Below are positions 46,668 through 55,306 of a stretch of 64,000 bases of DNA, in pieces. Numbering within the stretch: the first letter of the stretch is position 1; each line of letters begins with the position of its first letter. The notes under the pieces are model-generated. The model saw only the letters and a program-made list of their open reading frames with translations. It was not told where the DNA came from and searched no databases. The translations under genes were made by a program, and so were the position numbers. The stretch is from Morganella morganii H1r (GTDB taxonomy: Bacteria > Pseudomonadota > Gammaproteobacteria > Enterobacterales > Enterobacteriaceae): contig NZ_AYMP01000029.1 in the NCBI RefSeq assembly GCF_000633515.1, forward strand, positions 62,001 to 126,000, in the 5' to 3' direction.

Positions 46668-48326
46668 TCAGGCAGGCTGGCCTGCCACGCATTTCTCACA
46701 TTTTTTCGTCTGAACCTGTTCGAAGAAGTTGTTCCCTTTATCATCCACCAGGATAAAGGCCGGGAGCCCTTCCACTTCCATTTTCCAGACCGCTTCCATA
46801 CCCAGTTCAGGGTATTCCAGAATGTCCAGGCTCTTCACATATTCCTGAGCCAGAATCGCCGCAGAACCGCCGATGCTGCCCAGATAGAAGCCGCCGTGTG
46901 CTTTACAGGAATCGGTCACCGCCTGACTGCGGTTTCCTTTTGCCAGCATAAGCATACTGCCGCCCTGCGACTGGAACAAGTCCACATACGGATCCATCCG
47001 GTTACCGGTGGTCGGGCCGAGAGAGCCGGAAACCAGGTCTTCCGGTTTTTTCGCCGGACCTGCATAGTACACCATATGATCTTTGAAATACTGCGGTAAT
47101 CCCTGTCCGCTGTCCAGACGCTCTTTCAGTTTCATATGCGCGATATCACGGGCAATGATGAGCGGGCCGCTGAGAGAGACACGGGTGGAGACCGGATATT
47201 TGCTCAGCTCTTTCAGGATTTCCGCCATCGGCCGGTTCAGGTCGATGCTGACCATGTCGCTTTCATTCTCTTTGCGCATCGATTCCGGAATGTAGCTTGC
47301 CGGGTTGTATTCCAGTTTCTCCAGCCAGATCCCGTCTTTGGTGATCTTCCCTTTGATATTACGGTCAGACGAACAGGACAATGCCAGACCAATCGGGCAG
47401 GAACCGCCGTGACGCGGCAGGCGGATCACACGGATATCGTGGGCAAAATATTTACCGCCGAACTGAGCACCGAAACCGAACTCACGGGTGGCTTCCAGCA
47501 GTTCCTGCTCCAGCTCACGATCACGGAAGGCACGTCCCAGCTCATTACCGGTATCCGGCAGATTGTCATAATATTTGGTTGATGCCAGTTTCACCGTTTT
47601 CAGGTTCATTTCCGGTGAGGTGCCGCCGATACAGAACGCAATATGGTACGGCGGGCAGGCAGTGGTGCCGAGATACTTCATTTTGTCGATCAGGAATGCT
47701 TTCAGGCGATCATGTTCCAGAATCGCTTTGGTTTCCTGATACAGCGCGGTTTTGTTGGCAGAGCCGCCGCCTTTGTTGATAAACAGGAAGTGATATTCCG
47801 CGCCTTCGGTGGCCAGGATATCAATCTGTGCCGGTAAGTTAGTGCCGGTATTCACTTCCGTGTACATATCCAGCGCCGCATTCTGTGAGTAACGCAGGTT
47901 CTCACGCTGGAATGTGTTGTAGATACCACGGGATAAGCATTCCGCATCATTGACACCGGTCCACACCTGCTGGCCTTTTTTCGCCACGATAGTCGCGGTA
48001 CCGGTATCCTGACAGTTCGGCAGAACCCCTTTGGCAGAAATTTCCGCATTGCGCAGCAGTTGCAGCGCGACATATTTGTCGTTTTCGCTGGCGTCAGGAT
48101 CGCTTAAAATCTGCGCCACCTGTTTCTGGTGTGCCGGACGGAGGAAATAGGAAGCATCATGCACGGCCTGCTGAGCAATCAGCGTCAGCGCTTCAGGTTC
48201 AACCTTAAGCATCTCACGGCCTTCAAATGTCGCCGTGGAAACATGCTCCCTGCTCAGCAAATAATAGTCCGTTTTATCTTCCGATAACGGGAATGGCTCC
48301 TGATACTCAAAAGTTTTATTTGTCAT
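46668..48326 (-). CDS. Class I (iron-sulfur) fumarate hydratase, possible mesaconase
   Basis: A 552-residue class I fumarase of the FumA/FumB/FumD type, interconverting fumarate and malate. Cysteines fit for the [4Fe-4S] cluster are seen in [13 protein letters not shown], and others in [13 protein letters not shown] lies three codons upstream, but the ATG at 48324-48326 ([14 protein letters not shown]) matches FumA and has the better ribosome spacing. Class I fumarases can hydrate mesaconate, the product of methylaspartate ammonia-lyase encoded at 16109, so a second role is plausible. It precedes btuR by 26 bases and follows the second DAACS symporter gene. Confidence 0.93.
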   Translation of the reverse strand: MTNKTFEYQEPFPLSEDKTDYYLLSREHVSTATFEGREMLKVEPEALTLIAQQAVHDASYFLRPAHQKQVAQILSDPDASENDKYVALQLLRNAEISAKGVLPNCQDTGTATIVAKKGQQVWTGVNDAECLSRGIYNTFQRENLRYSQNAALDMYTEVNTGTNLPAQIDILATEGAEYHFLFINKGGGSANKTALYQETKAILEHDRLKAFLIDKMKYLGTTACPPYHIAFCIGGTSPEMNLKTVKLASTKYYDNLPDTGNELGRAFRDRELEQELLEATREFGFGAQFGGKYFAHDIRVIRLPRHGGSCPIGLALSCSSDRNIKGKITKDGIWLEKLEYNPASYIPESMRKENESDMVSIDLNRPMAEILKELSKYPVSTRVSLSGPLIIARDIAHMKLKERLDSGQGLPQYFKDHMVYYAGPAKKPEDLVSGSLGPTTGNRMDPYVDLFQSQGGSMLMLAKGNRSQAVTDSCKAHGGFYLGSIGGSAAILAQEYVKSLDILEYPELGMEAVWKMEVEGLPAFILVDDKGNNFFEQVQTKKCEKCVAGQPA

Positions 48327-48770
48327 TATATTCACTCGTATTAAATCAGAAAAATGAAGAACCTATTGACTCATAATTTAAAAAATAAAATTACCTGTCC
48401 CGATTATGGTGGCTTATTGTGCACGAAAACAAATGATTAAAATGAAGAAGTTGGTGAATTTCATGAAGGAACAGACCGGTATAACACCACTGTTTAACAA
48501 TTAAAAAATCAATGTCAAAACAACCAGATAAACTATTAATTAACGATTTTAAAATGAGAAAATAACATATTGTCGTTACATTTGATGATTGGATTAAATT
48601 TATAAAATAAAAACCTAAAGTTTATTTTATAAAAAGTGAGATCTTAATACAGAAATACAGATCAATGAAAATGTAAAAGTGTTAAGCGGGTCATGAGATA
48701 CAAACGTCAGATATAAAAAAACACAGGTGAAAACCCGCACCTGTGTTTTTTTCATACCTGAAATACGTTT
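48327..48770. promoter_or_regulatory. AT-rich upstream region of the fumarase gene
   Basis: A 444-base gap between two leftward genes. The left part must contain the fumarase-btuR promoter; the right end holds the terminator of the symporter gene. I find no FNR or CRP consensus site and no gene. Confidence 0.5.
48716..48752. terminator. Bidirectional terminator of the second DAACS gene
   Basis: AAAAAACACAGGTG (48716-48729) pairs with CACCTGTGTTTTTT (48738-48751), a perfect stem with A and T runs on its flanks. It lies 20 bases after the stop of the leftward symporter gene. Confidence 0.88.
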
Positions 48771-50069
48771 TCAGCCTGCTTTTTTCAGCAGCTCCGGCTC
48801 TGCCATATCAACAACCGTTACCGGCGCTTTTCCGTGGCAACCTTCCCCGTAATGTTCGCCTTCCCAGCGTCCGACAATCGCGGCGCCCATGGCGTTACTC
48901 ATCACGTTAGTTGCGGAGCGGCCCATATCGAGGAACGGATCGACGCCCATCAGCAGAATTAATCCGGCTTCCGGAATATTAAACTGTGTCAGTGTGGCGG
49001 CAATCACCACCAGCGAGGCACGTGGCACACCGGCCATACCTTTGGATGTCAGCATCAGGATCAGCAGCATGGTTATCTGATCCCCCATGGAAATCTCAAT
49101 ATTACAGGCCTGGGCGATAAAGATAACCGCGAAAGAGCAGTACGCCATAGAACCGACGAGGTTAAAGGAATAACCAATCGGCAGCACAAAGCTGGCAATT
49201 TTATTGGAAACACCGAACTGCTCGAGCTGCTTCAGTGTGCCCGGGAAAGCCGCTTCGGAACTGGAGGTGGTAAATGCCAGCAGCGCCGGTTCGGTAATCC
49301 CTTTGGTCAGCCGCAGAATACAGCGCCCGGTGATCAGTACCGCCAGGCCGATTAACACCAGCCATAATGTTGCCAGTGTCAGGTAGAATTCACCCATAAA
49401 AATACCGGCTTCCAGCAGCACCACCAGCCCGCGCTCGGCGATCATACCGGAAATGGCGGCAAACACCGTCAGCGGGGCAAACAACATGACATAGCCGGTC
49501 AGTTTCAGCATCAGGCTGACGACGGACTCCAGCAATGTCAGAATCGGTCTGCCTTTCTCACCGATTGCGGAAAGCGCTATTCCCATAAAAATAGAGAAAA
49601 CAACAATCTGCAAAATCTCATTACGGGCCATAGCATCAACGATACTGGTCGGGATCAGATGGGCGATAAAATTTTTCACCGAAAACGCGGCGGTCGCCAC
49701 ATTGTCCACCACCGTATCCGCCGGTGCCACAAAGTTAATTCCCGCACCCGGTTTAAGCAGGTTAACAATCACCAGCCCGAGTGTAATCGAAATAAAAGAA
49801 GCGCAGACAAACAAAAACAGTGTCTTGGAGAAGACCCGGCCGAGTGTCCGCGCATCCCCCATTTTCGCAATACCCACCACCAGCGTGGAGACGATCAGCG
49901 GCGCGATAATCATTTTAATCAATCGCAGGAAAATATCCGTCACCACTGAGATATCAGCGGAATATTGCTGATTAAACCCGGGTGTGGCCAGTTTATTCAG
50001 CGCAAAGCCGACAATCACCCCGATAAATAACGCAGCCACAATCCAGGTTGTTAAACTTCTTGACTTCAT
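48771..50069 (-). CDS. DAACS-family dicarboxylate/amino acid:cation symporter (copy 2)
   Basis: A 432-residue close paralogue of the symporter at 12887. Both start MKS-x-SLTTWIV, share TDIFLRLIKMIIAPLI and FTTSSSEAAFPGTL, and differ mainly in the N-terminal loop and C-terminal tail. It stands before the fumarase gene, so C4-dicarboxylate or glutamate uptake are both possible. It has its own terminator and a long AT-rich upstream region, so it is a separate transcript. Confidence 0.88.
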   Translation of the reverse strand: MKSRSLTTWIVAALFIGVIVGFALNKLATPGFNQQYSADISVVTDIFLRLIKMIIAPLIVSTLVVGIAKMGDARTLGRVFSKTLFLFVCASFISITLGLVIVNLLKPGAGINFVAPADTVVDNVATAAFSVKNFIAHLIPTSIVDAMARNEILQIVVFSIFMGIALSAIGEKGRPILTLLESVVSLMLKLTGYVMLFAPLTVFAAISGMIAERGLVVLLEAGIFMGEFYLTLATLWLVLIGLAVLITGRCILRLTKGITEPALLAFTTSSSEAAFPGTLKQLEQFGVSNKIASFVLPIGYSFNLVGSMAYCSFAVIFIAQACNIEISMGDQITMLLILMLTSKGMAGVPRASLVVIAATLTQFNIPEAGLILLMGVDPFLDMGRSATNVMSNAMGAAIVGRWEGEHYGEGCHGKAPVTVVDMAEPELLKKAG

Positions 50070-50579
50070 ACTATCTCCATAATGCTGATGTACTTAATCC
50101 CCCGGAGACTTTAAAAAATCTGATTAATTTCTTCTGAGCCTGACAGCCGCAGAAAAAATCATGAGCAGAAAGTGAGGGAGTTCAGAACAAAACTGACATC
50201 TGCCTTTAACAAAATGAACAATAAAATACACCGCTATTGACATAGTGATGTGTTATTTTACTGGGCGGACCGTACATTATTCCGCCATTACTTTGTTGCA
50301 GATAAAGGATTCCGTAACAGATGTTACGTAATAAAGTGTATTTTAAACCATTTTTTACATCACATTAACAATGATGTTGTTTTTTTATACTACCGGCCGG
50401 TTTTCAGATGAAAAATACGGCTCTCCTGAAATCATACTCTTTTTTTATTTGATGTCCCTCTCTTTTATTGTTTAATTTTTTGTTGCTGATAAAATCATCA
50501 CTTTATTATTTTTCATTAAAAAAATTAATGTTAAAGGCGGCATCACATGCCGCCTTTAACATCTCCGGTGAAAAAACAC
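50070..50579. promoter_or_regulatory. AT-rich region upstream of the second DAACS gene
   Basis: About 510 bases without a gene. A palindrome CGTAAC-AGAT-GTTACG lies at 50313-50328 about 245 bases upstream of the symporter start and may be an operator. The right end contains the terminator of the lipoprotein gene (listed separately). Confidence 0.45.
50516..50560 (-). terminator. Terminator of the lipoprotein gene
   Basis: Perfect 14-bp stem GTTAAAGGCGGCAT (50530-50543) with ATGCCGCCTTTAAC (50547-50560), loop of three. In the leftward direction it is followed by ATTAATTTTTTT. It lies 19 bases after the stop codon. Confidence 0.85.
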
Positions 50580-51473
50580 TTATTTCGGCTGAATACCAAA
50601 ACCGCTGAAATTACCGGTCTGTGTGATAAAGGTATTGTAGTATTCATTTTCCGCCACCGTATTGGATGACGCGGACCCGGCGGAAGCAGACACCAGATCC
50701 ATCATGGTCTGGTGGATCTCTTTTTTCAGATCGTCATGAATATCCGGATTATCCGATTCTTTAATCTGCTTCAGCAGCCCGGTTAATTTCAGGGCCTGTT
50801 TCTGCGTTTCCGCATCTTTAAACTGCGGCTCCGGAATAGTGTAATCGAAGGTCATATTCACCGAGTCTTTCAGCTCATCACCCGGCGCAACCGGCTGTAA
50901 TTTTTCGCCGTAATCCGATTCGATATAGGCCATCAGTTCTGCTTTATCAAAACACTTGGTTTTAATATTGCCGGCAGACTGGCGGTTACTGGTGGTAATC
51001 TCTGCCGGGAACGCCGTACCGACAGGGTAACTGCAATTAAACAGATTGTGGTCAATCAGGGTGGCATTGCTGCTGCGTACCGGCATCTGCAAATCATGGC
51101 CGTTAATGGTGACATCATACAGCGCCGGTTTAAAGCGATCGCTCTGCCCTTCCACCGCATAGATCTCAGACAGCATATAATAGACGTGATTATCCGGGTT
51201 AATAATGCCGCCGCTGTTATTGTCATACACCATAAAATTCTGTTTCTCACCCTTCGCATTCTCAATGCTGTGCATACCCGGTGATAATGTCAGTTTCCCG
51301 GTGGTACCCGGTTCGGTGGTGTATTCTTTATCATCCACTTTAAAGGTCAGTGTGGTGTCAGCCGGGTTGCTGTACCAGAATTCATTTTTCGTGCTGTCCG
51401 GATCCAGGCTGTCACAGGCGGCCATTAATAATACGGCAGAACCTAATACACTTAGTTTTAATGCGGTTTTCAT
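50580..51473 (-). CDS. Putative lipoprotein of unknown function
   Basis: A protein of about 297 residues with a lipoprotein signal (MKTALKLSVLGSAVLLMAAC) whose lipobox Cys is residue 20. The mature part starts with DSLDPDSTKNEF and contains a beta-rich half with TLTFKVDDKEYTTEPGTTGKL, then two Cys (NCSYP, TKCFD) that could form a disulfide, and a helical C-terminus. The frame opens to 51488; GATGAG lies seven bases before the ATG at 51471-51473. I do not recognise the family. It is a single-gene unit with its own terminator. Confidence 0.8.
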   Translation of the reverse strand: MKTALKLSVLGSAVLLMAACDSLDPDSTKNEFWYSNPADTTLTFKVDDKEYTTEPGTTGKLTLSPGMHSIENAKGEKQNFMVYDNNSGGIINPDNHVYYMLSEIYAVEGQSDRFKPALYDVTINGHDLQMPVRSSNATLIDHNLFNCSYPVGTAFPAEITTSNRQSAGNIKTKCFDKAELMAYIESDYGEKLQPVAPGDELKDSVNMTFDYTIPEPQFKDAETQKQALKLTGLLKQIKESDNPDIHDDLKKEIHQTMMDLVSASAGSASSNTVAENEYYNTFITQTGNFSGFGIQPK

Positions 51474-51862
51474 AATCGGTCTCATCATATTGTTCTGAAC
51501 ACAGTCCCGATGTTATCAATCCTTATTTACCCGGCATAGGATAAATTACCGGCAAACGCCGGGGCAGAAAAACACAATAATCAGGCAAAGCCGGAAAATA
51601 ACAGAATGATGATTTATACGGCCGGGGAATAACATGTATTTTCCGACGTTTCTTTTTTATTATCACCAATCTGCATTATTACTGTCACAAACAGAAGAAT
51701 AGTAAAAAAGCAGATTATTTTAATTCGTTATTAATATTTAACTATTCGTCATCCGGTGATGTTATCGCGCATTATGTGCACCCTGACAATATTTCTGTAT
51801 GACAATCCCCGGTTCAGTGATATGTTTTTTTTATTACTTTATTTCTGTGCCGGATAATCATC
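51474..51862. other. AT-rich spacer between divergent lipoprotein and LysE-type genes
   Basis: A 389-base gap of low GC with no gene. It must hold the promoters of both neighbours. I see no clear operator. The ATG at 51863 for the LysE-type gene has a weak ribosome site. Confidence 0.45.
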
Positions 51863-52513
51863 ATGATAATTTTTTTTGCTGTGGCGCTCGCTCACTTTAT
51901 CGCTCTGATAAGCCCCGGGCCTGATTTTCTGCTGATTATAAAAAGTACCCTGCGTAACAGCAGACGGGTGGCATTCGGTGTTGTCTCCGGTATTGCCACT
52001 GCCAATGCGCTGTATATTGTACTCTGTCTGGCCGGAGCAGGCGCTATCCTCGCACAATCTGTCACACTGATGATTCTGATTAAATTGTTTGGCGGAGTAT
52101 TCCTGCTCTTTATCGCATGGCAGGCATTACAGGCCAGGAAATCTGATTACCGTTTTCTGATGGCACAGGCAGCAGAAGATAAAAATACGCATCCGCAGAG
52201 TACGTTCACCAAAGAATTTCTGATCGGCTTATCCTCCGGCCTGTTAAATCCCAAGAATTTATTATTCTATTTAAGTTTGTTTACTGTTGTGCTGGAAAGT
52301 CAGGATAATTCCGCACTATTTAAAACCGGTATTGCACTCTGGATGGTGATGGCCGTATTAATCTGGGACAGTCTGATTATGTATCTTCTGACCCGTCCCG
52401 CAGTACGTCAGCAATTTAATCGCTGTGCCTTCTGGATTGATAAAACCGCCGGTATTATTCTCGGTATGGTCGGACTGAAAATTATTCATATGACATTTAA
52501 AAGCACGCCCTAA
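51863..52513 (+). CDS. LysE/RhtB-family amino-acid exporter
   Basis: A 216-residue inner-membrane protein with about six hydrophobic segments. The family's N-terminal motif is HFIALISPGPDFLLIIKSTL (residues 11-30), with later GLLNPKNLLFYLSLF. It would export amino acids or related metabolites; the substrate cannot be told. It ends 18 bases before the hydrolase gene, with which it may form a two-gene unit. Confidence 0.88.
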   Translation: MIIFFAVALAHFIALISPGPDFLLIIKSTLRNSRRVAFGVVSGIATANALYIVLCLAGAGAILAQSVTLMILIKLFGGVFLLFIAWQALQARKSDYRFLMAQAAEDKNTHPQSTFTKEFLIGLSSGLLNPKNLLFYLSLFTVVLESQDNSALFKTGIALWMVMAVLIWDSLIMYLLTRPAVRQQFNRCAFWIDKTAGIILGMVGLKIIHMTFKSTP

Positions 52514-52531
52514 CTTAATCAGGATATTAAC

Positions 52532-53473
52532 GTGACTGCTGTTTTACGCCATTGTTTTACCGCCCTGCTGATTATTTTTATTTCATTGCAAACGGCTGTC
52601 GCCGGGAAAGATATCCCGGCTGAAATAAACGGCCTTAAAGGCACACTGACACTGCCGGACAACAGCACGCCGAAAGGTGTCATCCTGTTTATTGCCGGTT
52701 CCGGCCCGGTGGACCGGGACGGTAACAGCCCGGGCAGTCAGACCGATAATCTGCGGATGCTGGGCGATGCCCTGAGTGATGCCGGTTATATCACACTGCG
52801 GACAGACAAAGCCGGAACGGGTGCCGGTGCGGCAGCCGTTAACCCGGCAGATATCACCTTTGCCGGTTATCTGAGTGATTATCAGGCGTGGTTTGATTTT
52901 CTGCAAAAGCGCTATCCGGACACCCCGGTGTATCTGCTCGGCCACAGCGAAGGGGCGTTATTTGCCACCCTGATGGCACAACAGCATAAACCGGCAGGGA
53001 TTATCCTGGTTTCACCCGCAGGATATACCATCGATATTATCCTGAAAAAACAAATGCGTACTCAGCCATTCCCGCCGGAAGCACTGACCTATATCAACGA
53101 TGTGATTGACCGGCTGAAAGCAGAGAAAACCGCGGAGAATGTGCCGCCGTCTCTCAATATTCTGTTCGCCCCGGAATTACAACGCTATTTTATGGCGTGG
53201 ATGCAGTATGACCCGGCAGAAGAGCTGGCAAAAGTGACCGTTCCGGGACTGATTATTCAGGGTGGTCATGACTGTCAAATCCCTCCGGAAAACGGCGAAC
53301 GGCTTATCCGTACCGCACCGGATAATCAGTATGCGGAGATAGCAACCATGAATCACGTTCTGAAAGCGACCCCTGCTGATTGTGCGGCGGCCATCGGCAG
53401 TTACAATAATCCGGCGCTGCCGCTGCACCCGGATCTGGTTCCTGCCATTACCCTGTTTTTATCCGCCCGCTGA
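52532..53473 (+). CDS. Secreted alpha/beta hydrolase
   Basis: A 313-residue alpha/beta-hydrolase with an N-terminal signal peptide (hydrophobic ALLIIFISL, cleavage near AVAG). The nucleophile elbow is GHSEG with Ser139, the likely acid Asp is in GGHDCQIPPE and the likely base His in NHVLK. IAGSGPVDRDGN forms the oxyanion region. The start is GTG (52532) with AGGA eight bases upstream. It follows the exporter gene by 18 bases, and a hairpin closes the unit. The substrate is unknown; a periplasmic esterase or lipase is possible. Confidence 0.85.
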   Translation: MTAVLRHCFTALLIIFISLQTAVAGKDIPAEINGLKGTLTLPDNSTPKGVILFIAGSGPVDRDGNSPGSQTDNLRMLGDALSDAGYITLRTDKAGTGAGAAAVNPADITFAGYLSDYQAWFDFLQKRYPDTPVYLLGHSEGALFATLMAQQHKPAGIILVSPAGYTIDIILKKQMRTQPFPPEALTYINDVIDRLKAEKTAENVPPSLNILFAPELQRYFMAWMQYDPAEELAKVTVPGLIIQGGHDCQIPPENGERLIRTAPDNQYAEIATMNHVLKATPADCAAAIGSYNNPALPLHPDLVPAITLFLSAR

Positions 53474-53488
53474 CATGACGTCAGCGGG
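53466..53488. terminator. Hairpin between convergent hydrolase and tetR-type genes
   Basis: Perfect 9-bp stem CCCGCTGAC (53466-53474) with GTCAGCGGG (53480-53488), loop ATGAC. It includes the hydrolase stop codon. The following T-run is not immediate (TATATT), so terminator strength is uncertain. Confidence 0.5.
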
Positions 53489-53497
53489 TATATTCCG

Positions 53498-54094
53498 TCA
53501 GGGTGTTTTTTTCAGTGTCTGCAGGAAATTATTATAAATTTCAGTGAAATCATCTTTAAAGCCTGGGAATTCCGCGAGACTTTTAATATTCAGGGTAATA
53601 TGCATCATAAAACCGTGGATCAGACTGCATAACAGATAAGGGTCATACTCTTTAATTACCTGCTCTGCCTTCAGCTGACTGATAATATTATCCACCCGGC
53701 TGCTGATATAGCGCCGGTTAATATCCTCAAATTCATACCACCCGGCGACCGGCATCACTTCCTGAACCGGAATCAGTTCCCGGTAATGCTGTTCCAGATA
53801 ATTCATGAAACTGCAGACAACAAGCTGCAGCTCTTCCCATTTATCCGCCAGAGGTTCAATATTACCGAGGACAGTACTGATTTTTTGCAGCTGTATTTCA
53901 TAGCAGTGCAATAACAGGTCACTTTTACTTTTAAAGTGGTGATAAAACGCCCCTTTTGTGACCCGGGCATCACGGGCAATTTCATCAATCGAAACGGACT
54001 GATAGCCTTTTTCAATAAAAAGTCCGTGTGCCGAAATCAGTAATGCCTGCCGCGTCCGTGCTGAATTTTCCTGTTGCCTGGTCAGTGTGTTCAT
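53498..54094 (-). CDS. TetR/AcrR-family repressor
   Basis: A 198-residue TetR-family regulator: N-terminal helix-turn-helix (LFIEKGYQSVSIDEIARDARVTKGAFYHHFKSK, in pieces near residues 25-58) and a helical ligand-binding C-terminal domain. It diverges from the AraC-type gene, and a palindrome at 54110-54130 between them is a likely operator. It may repress itself and the AraC-type gene, and possibly nearby transport genes. Confidence 0.9.
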   Translation of the reverse strand: MNTLTRQQENSARTRQALLISAHGLFIEKGYQSVSIDEIARDARVTKGAFYHHFKSKSDLLLHCYEIQLQKISTVLGNIEPLADKWEELQLVVCSFMNYLEQHYRELIPVQEVMPVAGWYEFEDINRRYISSRVDNIISQLKAEQVIKEYDPYLLCSLIHGFMMHITLNIKSLAEFPGFKDDFTEIYNNFLQTLKKTP

Positions 54095-54109
54095 GGTAAA
54101 AATGCCCTG

Positions 54110-54130
54110 TTACATACTATCAGTATGTAA
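54110..54130. promoter_or_regulatory. Probable TetR-family operator
   Basis: TTACATAC-TATCA-GTATGTAA is a perfect 8-bp inverted repeat with a 5-base spacer. It lies 16 bases upstream of the tetR-type start and 44 bases upstream of the araC-type start. It resembles the AcrR operator, which has TACATAC/GTATGTA half sites. Confidence 0.75.
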
Positions 54131-54174
54131 TCGTATCATAGTATTTTTTTGGGTGCCAATAAACGGAAATCCTT

Positions 54175-55113
54175 ATGCTTAAACATGATAACACTGTCAC
54201 GGAATCCGTTGATTCCGTACCGGTCACCGATAAAGAACAGGATGACAATGCCTTTTATCTCAGCGTGATAAAAGACATTATTTTGTGGATTGAGCATAAC
54301 CTGGATAAGTCACTGCAACTGGATGTGGTAGCTGAACGTTCCGGCTATACCAAATGGTATTTTCAGCGGATTTTTAAACGGTTTACCAACATGACGCTGG
54401 CAGGCTATATCCGCCGCCGCCGTCTGACAAAAGCTGCCACCGAATTACGGCTGACCACACAAAACATCGGCGATATCGCACTGAAGTATCAGTTTGATTC
54501 CCAGCAATCTTTTGCCCGGCGTTTTAAGGCGGTCTTTAATATGACCCCGACAGAATACCGCCGCAATCCCAACTGGGATCTGACAACGCTGCAACCGCCG
54601 GTACAGCTGGAAATGCCGCCGCTGCCGCAACCGGACATTATTATGCTGGACGAGATCCCTGTTATGGAAAAGGGCTATCACTACCAGTCACCGCTGGATG
54701 AAATCGGCCATCTGCATGAAGAGATCCGCACGACATTCTGGCGGGACTTTATCCGTCTGGTGTCACCGGACCTTCCGTACTGTTATGTCCGCACCGCCTA
54801 TGACAGAACACCGGATCAACCGGAATGTATTGCTATCGGCTATCATATCGGGGTGGATGATCCGGCCTTTATTGTACAGGAAAACGCATTAATACCGGCG
54901 GTGATTAACCGCGGGAAATATGCAAAATTCCACTTTGACGGCTTATTCCGTGACTACCGTGACTTTACCTTCAATGTGTATTTATACGCATTACCACAAC
55001 TCGGATTATGCCGCCGTCCGGGTCTGGATATTGAAAAATATACCCGTACTGAAGCGATAACGGATAATCCGCCGGAGCATCTGTGTGTGGATTATTATAT
55101 TCCGGTACTTTAA
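54175..55113 (+). CDS. AraC-family regulator with GyrI-like effector domain (Rob-like)
   Basis: A 312-residue regulator. A MarA/Rob-type double HTH spans about residues 28-130 (WIEHNLDKSLQLDVVAERSGYTKWYFQRIFK; AGYIRRRRLTKAATELR; FDSQQSFARRFKAVF, in pieces), followed by a GyrI-like small-molecule domain to the end (PYCYVRTAYDRTPDQPECIAIGYHI region). This is the architecture of E. coli Rob, which is involved in drug and bile stress responses. It diverges from the TetR gene with a shared operator. Confidence 0.88.
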   Translation: MLKHDNTVTESVDSVPVTDKEQDDNAFYLSVIKDIILWIEHNLDKSLQLDVVAERSGYTKWYFQRIFKRFTNMTLAGYIRRRRLTKAATELRLTTQNIGDIALKYQFDSQQSFARRFKAVFNMTPTEYRRNPNWDLTTLQPPVQLEMPPLPQPDIIMLDEIPVMEKGYHYQSPLDEIGHLHEEIRTTFWRDFIRLVSPDLPYCYVRTAYDRTPDQPECIAIGYHIGVDDPAFIVQENALIPAVINRGKYAKFHFDGLFRDYRDFTFNVYLYALPQLGLCRRPGLDIEKYTRTEAITDNPPEHLCVDYYIPVL

Positions 55114-55306
55114 CTCCCCTCACTTTTCTTCCTGTTTATGCCTGTTATTTTCTGTTACATAAAAATAACCGGCATCTGATATAATATTGATTACGGTCAG
55201 TAAATCAAAGCACGGTTATTTACCGGTTGTAATATACTATACCTTCATTACTCAGTATAAATACGTCACCCTCCGGCAGTTAAATACAATTACCACGGAC
55301 GGACCT

